Shown: positions 1-8,245 of the stretch, piece by piece
How positions within the stretch are numbered: position 1 is the stretch's first letter
Layout: each line of letters starts with the position of its first letter
From: Candidatus Kapaibacterium sp.
GTDB lineage: Bacteria > Bacteroidota > Ignavibacteria > Kapaibacteriales > UBA2268
NCBI GenBank assembly: GCA_023957315.1
Contig: JAMLHE010000005.1
Coordinates: 1-64,000, forward strand
Length of the DNA: 64,000 bases
Direction: 5' to 3'
Program-made: the position numbers and the translations under genes
Notes under the pieces: generated by a model
The model's database searches: none
The model's input: only the letters and a program-made list of their open reading frames with translations
Told to the model about the DNA's origin: nothing

Positions 1-1496
1 CAGGGAAATCCAAGAACGATTGGACAAGAGACGATTTGATAAAGGTTATCCTTGAGAAGCAAATTGAAATAGTTACATTCAATTATACAGGAATTGACGG
101 CAAACTAAAAGAGCTAAAAATTCCGATTGCGGACAGGAAACATGCAGAGCTAATCTTGAGCGAAGGCGAACGTTGCGACGGCTCATCATTGTTCAAAGGT
201 ATGGTTGACCCGGGCAAGTCGGATTTGTACGTCGTTCCGGTTTATAAAACTGCGTTTTTGAATCCATTCGACGAAAAAAGTTTGAATATTATTTGTAGAT
301 TCATGGATAGAGACGGCAATCTCGCTGAATTTGCACCGGATAATATTTTAAAGAAAGCAAGCGATTCCTTGACCAAAAATACCGGAATTGAACTCCATTC
401 ATTCGGCGAATTAGAGTTTTACCTAATCGGCAAATCGGATATAGATATTTACCCTCTCGAAAAGCAAAAGGGCTATCATGCGACTGCTCCATTCACCAAA
501 ACGGGTCAGATATTGAATGAAATGCTCCGCTATGTAACGCAAATCACGGGCAACGTGAAATATGCTCATAGCGAAGTTGGTGCAATTCGCCAATTGACCA
601 CAGAATATGAAGAATTGAAAAACAAGTCTGCCGAGCAAGTTGAAATTGAATTACTCGAAACCCCCGTAGATGAAGCTGCAGATATGGTAGTTTTGGCGGG
701 TTGGATTATCAGAAATGTTGCTTATAAACACGGATACATTGCCACATTCTTCCCAAAATTGGACTTCGAACATGCAGGAAATGGATTACATTTTCATAAT
801 TTATTGATGAAAAACGGCGAAAACATTATGACTAATGGCAAAGGCGAATTATCCGAAGAAGCAAAGCAATTGATTGGTGGACTTTGCCATTATGCACCGA
901 GTTTGACAGCATTTGGCAACATGGTTTCATCAAGCTATTTACGACTTGTTCCGCATCACGAAGCACCTACAAAAGTCTGTTGGAGCGAAAGTAATCGTAG
1001 TGCTTTGATTAGAGTTCCCTTAGCTTGGACAAAATTCAATAATTTAGCGATGAAAGTCAATCCGCAACAAACTGAAAAGCACCATCATTACGGCAGCCGC
1101 CAAACAGTTGAACTTAGAAGTCCCGACGGCAGTGCAAATGTGCATTTGCTATTAGCAGGTGTTGCTATGGCTACAGAATGGGGACTGACTAACCCGAAAG
1201 ATTCGATGATACTGACAAATAGCAGCTACGTTTCGCACAATATTCACACAAATCCAAATCTTCAGGAATTAGCTGAACTTGCTACAAGTTGTGTCGAATC
1301 GTCTGAATTGTTGCTCCAACATAGAATGCTATTCGAACGTGACGGAATTTTCCCAATGAGAGTGGTTGATTATGTTAGCGAATTTTTACAACAAGAAAAC
1401 GACTTGAATTTGAATAAGCGACTTATGGCATTGCCAGAAGACGAAAAACTCGTCGAATCGCGCAGAATCATGCACAAACATCTCAATCGCCATTAA
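1..1496 (+). CDS. glnA: Glutamine synthetase, 5' end outside window
   Basis: Makes glutamine from glutamate, ammonia and ATP; cytosolic. The frame is open to the window edge (in-frame codons from base 3, with residues WTRDDLIK ahead of a TTG at 36). That stretch looks like the normal N-terminal helix of the family, so the TTG is not the start and the gene begins upstream. Visible family blocks are the beta-grasp segment DGKLKELKIPI, CDGSS, the catalytic-domain blocks EFYLIG and HSEVGAIRQ, NGLHFHNLL (equivalent of the NGSGMHVH loop), the ATP-site block APTKVCWSESNRSALIRVP and RSPDGSANVHL. The sequence is divergent in several blocks. A strong hairpin follows the stop, so it is the last gene of its transcript. 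The family assignment is secure; the regulatory subtype is not. Confidence 0.93.
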   Translation, partial: GKSKNDWTRDDLIKVILEKQIEIVTFNYTGIDGKLKELKIPIADRKHAELILSEGERCDGSSLFKGMVDPGKSDLYVVPVYKTAFLNPFDEKSLNIICRFMDRDGNLAEFAPDNILKKASDSLTKNTGIELHSFGELEFYLIGKSDIDIYPLEKQKGYHATAPFTKTGQILNEMLRYVTQITGNVKYAHSEVGAIRQLTTEYEELKNKSAEQVEIELLETPVDEAADMVVLAGWIIRNVAYKHGYIATFFPKLDFEHAGNGLHFHNLLMKNGENIMTNGKGELSEEAKQLIGGLCHYAPSLTAFGNMVSSSYLRLVPHHEAPTKVCWSESNRSALIRVPLAWTKFNNLAMKVNPQQTEKHHHYGSRQTVELRSPDGSANVHLLLAGVAMATEWGLTNPKDSMILTNSSYVSHNIHTNPNLQELAELATSCVESSELLLQHRMLFERDGIFPMRVVDYVSEFLQQENDLNLNKRLMALPEDEKLVESRRIMHKHLNRH

Positions 1497-1558
1497 TAAT
1501 TGGTATTCTCGACAAAAATATTTGAATAATTGATTTATTTACATACGAATTCTACAAA

Positions 1559-1593
1559 AAAAGAGGCTAACCATTTTTGGAAAGCCTCTTTTA
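1559..1593. terminator. Bidirectional intrinsic terminator
   Basis: A perfect 10-bp stem, AAAAGAGGCT (1559-1568) with AGCCTCTTTT (1583-1592), encloses a 14-nt loop that itself can pair CCA with TGG. A/T runs on both sides suit termination of the glutamine synthetase gene on + and the convergent lipoprotein gene on -. Confidence 0.8.
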
Positions 1594-1609
1594 ATATATT
1601 CAAAACCTA

Positions 1610-2122
1610 TTATTTTGTAAATACATAGTCTTTAGCGGAAGCCCCGGCATGGCATCCGCTACACATACCATCCATTAAGTTTGCACCACGCATTAAATCC
1701 CCGTTTGCATCTTTACCAATAGCACCATTTTCGGCAAGCATGAACCATTCCCAGCCTTTATGGCTTGAGTTAAAACTTTTATCTCTTTTAGTCATAGCAG
1801 TAATCGCAAGAATAGACCCATCACCTTGGAGTGATTCTTTTACTACAATTGTCCCAATCGGGTATTCGCCATTAGAGCCAACACTGACGTTTTGCTTAAT
1901 ATAAATCTTACGAGTAACATTTTCGTCGTTACCACCGTGTGCCATTCCACCGAGAGCAGGGTCAGCTCCCTTTTTCTCGGCAACTAATGTCCAAGTACGG
2001 AAATTTTGAAAATCGCTGTCGGTAGCGTTGAAATCAGTCGGCGAATTATCATCGTCGCTACAACTTATTAGTACGAAGGAGGCAAATATAATTGCCATAG
2101 AAAGTTTAAGAAATTTAGACAT
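1610..2122 (-). CDS. Cytochrome P460-like haem lipoprotein
   Basis: 170-residue exported lipoprotein. An N-terminal hydrophobic signal ends in the lipobox LISC, so the mature protein should be lipid-anchored and facing the periplasm or outside. The C-terminal half has WEWFMLAENG and then the c-type haem motif CSGCHAG close to the C-terminus, the arrangement of cytochrome P460 domain proteins. Canonical P460 enzymes oxidise hydroxylamine or act on nitrogen oxides; many members of this lipoprotein group have no known substrate. The Lys crosslink of true P460 cannot be assigned by eye. It is a monocistronic unit converging on the glutamine synthetase gene. Haem binding is near certain from the CxxCH; the enzymatic role is inference. 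Confidence 0.75.
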   Translation of the reverse strand: MSKFLKLSMAIIFASFVLISCSDDDNSPTDFNATDSDFQNFRTWTLVAEKKGADPALGGMAHGGNDENVTRKIYIKQNVSVGSNGEYPIGTIVVKESLQGDGSILAITAMTKRDKSFNSSHKGWEWFMLAENGAIGKDANGDLMRGANLMDGMCSGCHAGASAKDYVFTK

Positions 2123-2202
2123 TTAAAACTCCAAAATGTTAATGAAAAAACTATATTATACATTTTAGACGCCTTAAAATATCAACCTTACAATTCGATA
2201 AA

Positions 2203-2457
2203 TTAATTATTCTTCATATTATCGTTTAACATTCTTTTTAATTCTTCCTTCTCTTCCTTTGTCAAATTCACATCAGAATCTATCTTTTTTATCGCTTCCA
2301 TCAAAAATTTAACTTGAGTATCAAAATTTGCACAGACCTTGCACATTGTCAAGTGCATTTTTAATTTCAATATATCACCAAAAGAAATCTTCATATCTTC
2401 TGACTTAGAGGACAACAAAGTAGCCTCTCTGCACGTAATCATTATTTTTTTTAACAT
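2203..2457 (-). CDS. Putative zinc-finger anti-sigma factor
   Basis: About 84 residues with HLTMCKVC in the middle, the His-x3-Cys-x2-Cys core of zinc-binding anti-sigma (ZAS) domains, followed by a charged helix. No membrane segment, so it would be a soluble regulator. I start it at the ATG whose first base (2457) is the last base of the sigma gene's stop codon (TAATG), an arrangement typical of translational coupling; a start four codons earlier would only add residues inside the sigma gene. Its partner should be the ECF sigma factor encoded just upstream. The signal sensed is unknown; ZAS proteins often respond to oxidants or metals. Confidence 0.72.
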   Translation of the reverse strand: MLKKIMITCREATLLSSKSEDMKISFGDILKLKMHLTMCKVCANFDTQVKFLMEAIKKIDSDVNLTKEEKEELKRMLNDNMKNN

Positions 2458-3023
2458 TATGAGAACCAATTATGTTCGATACACTTACGTAAATTTAACT
2501 TTGCCCGATGAATAATCACCCAATAGTTATTCGAATTGATTTCCAGTTCCTTACAAATGATTTCCGATTCTTCGTCACTAATGTATTTCATTGTAAATAC
2601 AATCCGCTGAGCTTCTTTAAGTTTGGACAAACATTTTTGCAAGATTGATTGAAATTCCTGATTTTCAATTTGTGTAAGTGCATCCGTGCCCCAATCATTC
2701 GGAACAGAAGATTTTTTCCATAAACCATTTTCATCAAAATGACCATCATCATCATTATTCTCAGAAAAATCAACATTTGTGACCATACTTCTGGCTTGCT
2801 TGCGGTAGTAATCTACTATCTTGTTTCGGAGTATCAAAAATAGCCAATTTTTTTCGGAAATTTCACCCTTGAAACTTTCAACACTTTTCAAAGCCGAAAG
2901 AAAAGTATCTTGGACTAAATCCATTGCTGTTTCTCTGTCACGTATCCTGCTATAAGCAAAACGCAAGAGCATGTCGGAATAGCTATCTACCCATTTTGTT
3001 TCATCTATTTGTTTCAAATCCAT
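2457..3023 (-). CDS. ECF-type sigma-70 factor
   Basis: About 188 residues with two sigma regions. Region 2 reads LRFAYSRIRDRETAMDLVQDTFLSAL followed by WLFLILRNKIVDYYRK; region 4 is near the C-terminus (LKEAQRIVFTMKYISDEE, then a helix-turn-helix-like segment NYWVIIHRAKLNLRKCIE). An acidic, Asp-rich linker separates them. The open frame extends 28 codons further upstream, but those residues are hydrophobic and unlike the family, so the ATG at 3023 is preferred. It forms an overlapping two-gene unit with the ZAS-type anti-sigma downstream. Target promoters cannot be named; autoregulation is usual for such pairs. Confidence 0.85.
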   Translation of the reverse strand: MDLKQIDETKWVDSYSDMLLRFAYSRIRDRETAMDLVQDTFLSALKSVESFKGEISEKNWLFLILRNKIVDYYRKQARSMVTNVDFSENNDDDGHFDENGLWKKSSVPNDWGTDALTQIENQEFQSILQKCLSKLKEAQRIVFTMKYISDEESEIICKELEINSNNYWVIIHRAKLNLRKCIEHNWFS

Positions 3024-3186
3024 ATACAAACTTATTTTTTGGACAATCAATATAATATAAACACATAGAGAGGGTAGAAAGTTACATCGAAAGTTGATTA
3101 TGAACACGATTTAATCATACTATACAAGATAAATTCATTTTCTGAAAAATTTTATGCAATAAGAAAAATCAGTTTACGTTTTAGCA

Positions 3187-3213
3187 TTAGCACTCGTTAC
3201 AATTGAGTGCTAA
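3187..3213 (+). promoter_or_regulatory. CIRCE operator (HrcA binding site)
   Basis: TTAGCACTC (3187-3195), nine spacer bases, GAGTGCTAA (3205-3213): an exact match to the CIRCE inverted repeat bound by the heat-shock repressor HrcA. It lies 51 bases before the groES start, so groES-groEL should be HrcA-controlled. hrcA itself is not in the window. Confidence 0.96.
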
Positions 3214-3264
3214 TAATTTGAAAATGTTAATCAGATTTTATAAAAATTTTAATAGGAGTGAATT

Positions 3265-3552
3265 ATGGCTTTAAAACCATTACATGACAGAATCATTGTC
3301 AGAGCTGCTGCCGCAGAAGAAACTACTCGTGGCGGAATCATCATCCCCGATACAGCAAAAGAAAAACCAATGCAAGGCATTGTTGTAGCTGTCGGAAATG
3401 GCAAACAAACTGAAGACGGCAAAGTGTTGCCGATGCAACTTAAAGATGGCGACAAAGTGCTATATGGCAAATATGCCGGCACAGAAGTCAGTGTGGACGG
3501 AGAAGACCTTTTAATCATGCGCGAAAGCGACGTTTTTGCAATAATCAGCTAA
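3265..3552 (+). CDS. groES: Co-chaperonin GroES
   Basis: 95-residue subunit of the heptameric lid of the GroEL folding chamber. Recognised by the start [11 protein letters not shown], the mobile-loop region [34 protein letters not shown] and the ending [13 protein letters not shown]. Length is standard. The ribosome site AGGAG (3254-3258) is one of the clearer ones in the window and fixes the ATG at 3265. It is first in the groES-groEL operon, 34 bases ahead of groEL, under the CIRCE operator at 3187-3213. Confidence 0.98.
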   Translation: MALKPLHDRIIVRAAAAEETTRGGIIIPDTAKEKPMQGIVVAVGNGKQTEDGKVLPMQLKDGDKVLYGKYAGTEVSVDGEDLLIMRESDVFAIIS

Positions 3553-3583
3553 TAAACATTAAATAAACAATCAAAGGATATAA

Positions 3584-5233
<1,650 letters not shown>

Positions 5234-5259
5234 TCCGCCACTGCACTTCAAAATTCAAG

Positions 5260-5293
5260 AATCCCTGCTCGAAAGAGTGGGGATTTTTTTTTG
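5260..5293 (+). terminator. Terminator of groES-groEL
   Basis: AATCCC..CTC - GAAA - GAG..GGGATT hairpin (5260-5286, one internal TG/TG mismatch) followed by a run of T. Confidence 0.82.
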
Positions 5294-5354
5294 TGTAAAT
5301 ATTGAAACTTTTTTGTAAGTTTGTATGTAGGGAAAAAATAACAAAGCGATTATC

Positions 5355-5651
5355 ATGAGAATATTAGTTGAATATAATGACCAAGAAACAGATGTTGAAC
5401 AATTGAAAATTGATTCAGCGAAATATCTGTCAGATTATGCGATTCGGATAATCTTTAGTGACGGTACGGAAAAATTGGTTGATTTCAAGCCATTTTTATC
5501 TAAATCGTTGCATCCTTCCATTAAAAAGTATCTTGATGAGAAAAAATTTGCAAAATTTAGTCTGATTGATGGAAATCTCAATTGGAATGATTACGACCTA
5601 ATCTTCCCTATTTGGGACTTATACAACGGAAATATTGACTCAAAATCGTGA
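5355..5651 (+). CDS. DUF2442-type small protein
   Basis: 98 residues with the pattern of DUF2442 proteins: a strand-rich core AKYLSDYAIRIIFSDGTEK, then VDFKPFL, a segment ending FAKFSLIDGNLNWN and a C-terminal P-WDLY. Members are often found next to toxin-antitoxin DUF4160 genes, but no such partner is next to it here. Function is unknown. A TAAGTTTG element at 5316-5323 could be part of its promoter, with a poorly spaced upstream TTTG. It starts the accessory stretch between groEL and the restriction genes. Confidence 0.6.
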   Translation: MRILVEYNDQETDVEQLKIDSAKYLSDYAIRIIFSDGTEKLVDFKPFLSKSLHPSIKKYLDEKKFAKFSLIDGNLNWNDYDLIFPIWDLYNGNIDSKS

Positions 5652-5758
5652 TGATAAAAGATGAACGACACAATTTGACGGATAATTTCTTATATTTGTA
5701 GAGAGATTGGGGAAGCCGAAAACCGAAAAGAGTAGGCATAAACAAAAGTGGTGAATTT

Positions 5759-5989
5759 ATGGCGTATTTCAATTGCAAATGGTGCGGACAAAAGTATGCT
5801 ACCGTATTCAGTTTGACGGCAGGCACTTGCTCAAAGAACCCCGATGGACCACTGCACGGTCTATACGAAGGGAGCGAAAAGTCAAAATATGTGTGCAAAT
5901 ATTGTGGCAACACGTATTCCAGTCTCATAAGTCTCTGCGGAGGCACCTGCTCCAAAAGCCCACACAAGAGACACCACCCGGCAATATAG
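5759..5989 (+). CDS. Small tandem C2CH zinc-finger-like protein
   Basis: 76 residues made almost entirely of two copies of one motif: C-x2-C-G-x13-C followed by a His within 4-8 residues. Copy 1 is CKWCGQKYATVFSLTAGTC, copy 2 is CKYCGNTYSSLISLCGGTC, each followed by SK-P and His. The paired Cys/His spacing suggests two structural zinc sites. I recall similar unnamed two-finger proteins in other bacteria but cannot name a family. No signal peptide or membrane segment. It stands alone between the DUF2442 gene and the GHKL ATPase gene. A 74-codon frame read in another register over the same bases lacks the Cys pattern, so this frame is preferred. Nucleic-acid or protein binding is a guess. Confidence 0.62.
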   Translation: MAYFNCKWCGQKYATVFSLTAGTCSKNPDGPLHGLYEGSEKSKYVCKYCGNTYSSLISLCGGTCSKSPHKRHHPAI

Positions 5990-6000
5990 GAGACTGATGT

Positions 6001-6032
6001 TTTGTTTTTTACGAATGAAATTTGTATGTTTG
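6001..6032 (+). promoter_or_regulatory. Bacteroidota-type promoter of the restriction island
   Basis: TTTG (6001-6004), 20 bases, TATGTTTG (6025-6032), matching the -33/-7 promoter of Bacteroidota. It lies about 70 bases ahead of the GHKL ATPase start. No terminator-like hairpin was seen between the genes up to 11298, so the four genes may share one transcript. Confidence 0.7.
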
Positions 6033-6100
6033 TAAAGTCATTTATTGAGTGTGCGTAGATAGGTGATGAGTATGATAAATTGAAATAGAATGGAAATAGA

Positions 6101-7726
6101 ATGGAAAAAGAATTAAAAGTAAACCAGATTAGTTTGTACCGCGAAATTGCCAAAAACCTGGTTAATCCCCTTGAAGTTATTCGAGAAGCAATTAGTAATT
6201 CACATGATGCAAAATCAAGTGAGATTATGATAAAAATATTTCGCAATTCCGACAATATTTTTTGTATAGAAATTTCAGATGATGGTAATGGAATGGGAGT
6301 TGAAGAGTTTGAAAGGTTCTTTAATCTAGGTGATTCTCAAAAACTAAAAAATAATATTGGACAAAAAGGATTAGGTACTAAAACTTACTTTAGAAGTCAT
6401 GAACTTTTAGTTGAATCTCAAAATAAAGATTCAAAGAAACGATACAAAGCTACTCTAAATGAACCATGGGATAAGTTAAATCAAAATGTGTTACCTAAGT
6501 ATGAATTTGATGAGATAGAATATCAACCTGGAAAAGATGGAACTATTATATCAATTCAAGACTACAGAATTGACCATCCTGAAAGATACTTTAACATTGA
6601 CACTTTGCAAGATTATATTTTGTGGTACACAGCAGCTGGATCATTTAAAACAAAGTTTGCTGATAAAATTCAACTCCAAAAATATGTACAAAATATTCAT
6701 ATTTCACCAAAAATATTTTTAAGAGATGAATTGAATAAAAAAGATATTGAATTTGCAGGAAGTCATCAGTTTGCTGAACCAAATGAAAATCCAATATATG
6801 ATTTTAATAATGATCAAAACCCTCGTTCTGATAACTACTGTAGGCATTTTGGTCCATTTTATCGTGAAACTACTATTGAGCAAGAATTTGTTTCATTTCA
6901 ATTATATGGTACAGTCTCTGGCAAATCAAAACGAAGAGAGATTTCTCATTTTCATCAAGGAGAAACACAAAAATCAAGATTTGGTTTATATTTATGCAAA
7001 GACTTTATTCCGGTAGTAAATAGACGTGATTTGTTGAAAGACTCAAATTATCAACATTACCATTTATTATTGAATTCTCAAAATTTCGATTTGACTGCTG
7101 ATAGAAATAATATATCAAATGAAGATGACCCAAAAATAAAATGGATTCTAAATGAATTTGACATATTATGGAGAACACAAATCAAATCAGTAGCTGAAGA
7201 ATCATATATTAAGTTGAGAGTTGAAGAAATAGCTCAAGCTGACCAAAAGAAAAGAATAGTATCACTTAAAAATAGAATAAGTAATTATTCAAGTTTACCT
7301 TCAATAAGTGGCCTTGATATTCCAGTTCTTAAAATACCAAATAATGAAGCTCAGGTAGCTATATTATTTACAGCACTTTTAACTAAATATCCTGAAAAAT
7401 TCGACGGTTTAAAAATTGGTCATCATTCTGATAAATCAACAACTGATTTAATTTGTGAAAAAGATGATAATTCTTCTTTGCTTGTTGAATTAGAATATGT
7501 ATTGTCAAATTTATTTAGGCATGGACATGCTTTTGAAACTTTTGATTATGTCGTATGTTGGAATGTTGATTTAGAAATAAATCAAGCTAAAAGAACTCCT
7601 GAAGGTAATACATTGAAACTTATAAAAACTGATAATAAATGGTTTTTAAAATATGGTCCTAGTAAGTTGATACCTATAATTGAACTTAGACAGATTGTCG
7701 AAGAATTAAGGAATTCAAACAATTAG
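6101..7726 (+). CDS. GHKL ATPase with nuclease-like C-terminal domain
   Basis: 541 residues. The N-terminus is a Bergerat (GHKL) ATPase fold: N-box EAISNSHDA (about residues 29-37), G1 box DDGNGM (60-65) and G2 box GQKGLGTKTYF (87-97), as in Hsp90, MORC and MutL. A long middle part is unassigned. The C-terminal 140 residues carry TTDLICEKDD..LLVELEY and then YVVCWNVDL. The Asp449...Glu463-x-Glu465 spacing resembles a PD-(D/E)XK nuclease core with the usual Lys replaced by Glu; this is inference. Very AT-rich (the sampled line 7081-7140 is 25 percent GC). It is first in the cluster with the small protein at 7786 and the restriction-modification gene, and has its own promoter. ATPase call firm, nuclease call tentative; a defence role is suggested by context only. 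Confidence 0.75.
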   Translation: MEKELKVNQISLYREIAKNLVNPLEVIREAISNSHDAKSSEIMIKIFRNSDNIFCIEISDDGNGMGVEEFERFFNLGDSQKLKNNIGQKGLGTKTYFRSHELLVESQNKDSKKRYKATLNEPWDKLNQNVLPKYEFDEIEYQPGKDGTIISIQDYRIDHPERYFNIDTLQDYILWYTAAGSFKTKFADKIQLQKYVQNIHISPKIFLRDELNKKDIEFAGSHQFAEPNENPIYDFNNDQNPRSDNYCRHFGPFYRETTIEQEFVSFQLYGTVSGKSKRREISHFHQGETQKSRFGLYLCKDFIPVVNRRDLLKDSNYQHYHLLLNSQNFDLTADRNNISNEDDPKIKWILNEFDILWRTQIKSVAEESYIKLRVEEIAQADQKKRIVSLKNRISNYSSLPSISGLDIPVLKIPNNEAQVAILFTALLTKYPEKFDGLKIGHHSDKSTTDLICEKDDNSSLLVELEYVLSNLFRHGHAFETFDYVVCWNVDLEINQAKRTPEGNTLKLIKTDNKWFLKYGPSKLIPIIELRQIVEELRNSNN

Positions 7727-7785
7727 TAAAAATACTTGAAACTTTTGATAGAAATTAATGATGATTTTACATAAGGAAATTGATT

Positions 7786-8232
7786 ATGAAAACTTTTAAA
7801 GAGTTTATAAAACAAGATAATATATATAATCTTGATTACATTATTATTGAAATTAATAAATCAGAGAAACCTTTGATAGAAGGATATTGGGAACAATCCG
7901 CGGAAAATGGTTATTTCGTTAGACTCGATAATCCACATTCTGATTCTGGAAAATTGCATGTTCATATTGCCAAAAAAAAACACATTAATACTAAAACAAG
8001 GCAAGTATCATGGAATGATGATGGTACTAGGCACGACAAAAAGTCATTTAATAATTCTTTCGTTGGTTTAGAAAAAGCTAAAAAAATAGCTAGAAATGTA
8101 CTTGGACTATGTGATGATGTCCTACTTGAAGTATTATCAATTCATGAAGGATGTATGATATTGGAAAATAGTAATATTGAAAATTTATCTATAAAATCTG
8201 GTGAATTCATTTACTTAAAAACTGTTACCTAA
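7786..8232 (+). CDS. Small conserved-looking protein of the restriction island
   Basis: 148 residues, no signal peptide or membrane segment. The centre has HVHIAKKKHI and VSWNDDGTRHDKKSFN, a His/Asp/Arg-rich block likely to be its functional site. This resembles, from memory and unverified, proteins catalogued as DUF6367. The start is set by AAGGAA at 7773-7778, seven bases before the ATG at 7786; a TTG two codons earlier is less likely. It is 59 bases after the ATPase gene and 13 bases before the restriction-modification gene, with the same low GC as the ATPase gene, so it probably arrived with it. Function unknown. Confidence 0.6.
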   Translation: MKTFKEFIKQDNIYNLDYIIIEINKSEKPLIEGYWEQSAENGYFVRLDNPHSDSGKLHVHIAKKKHINTKTRQVSWNDDGTRHDKKSFNNSFVGLEKAKKIARNVLGLCDDVLLEVLSIHEGCMILENSNIENLSIKSGEFIYLKTVT

Positions 8233-8245
8233 ATCCCCCCAAACT

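Noticed and set aside
5773..5997. Alternative 74-codon frame over the small zinc-finger gene
   Set aside because: It lacks the duplicated Cys/His pattern that makes the other frame convincing.
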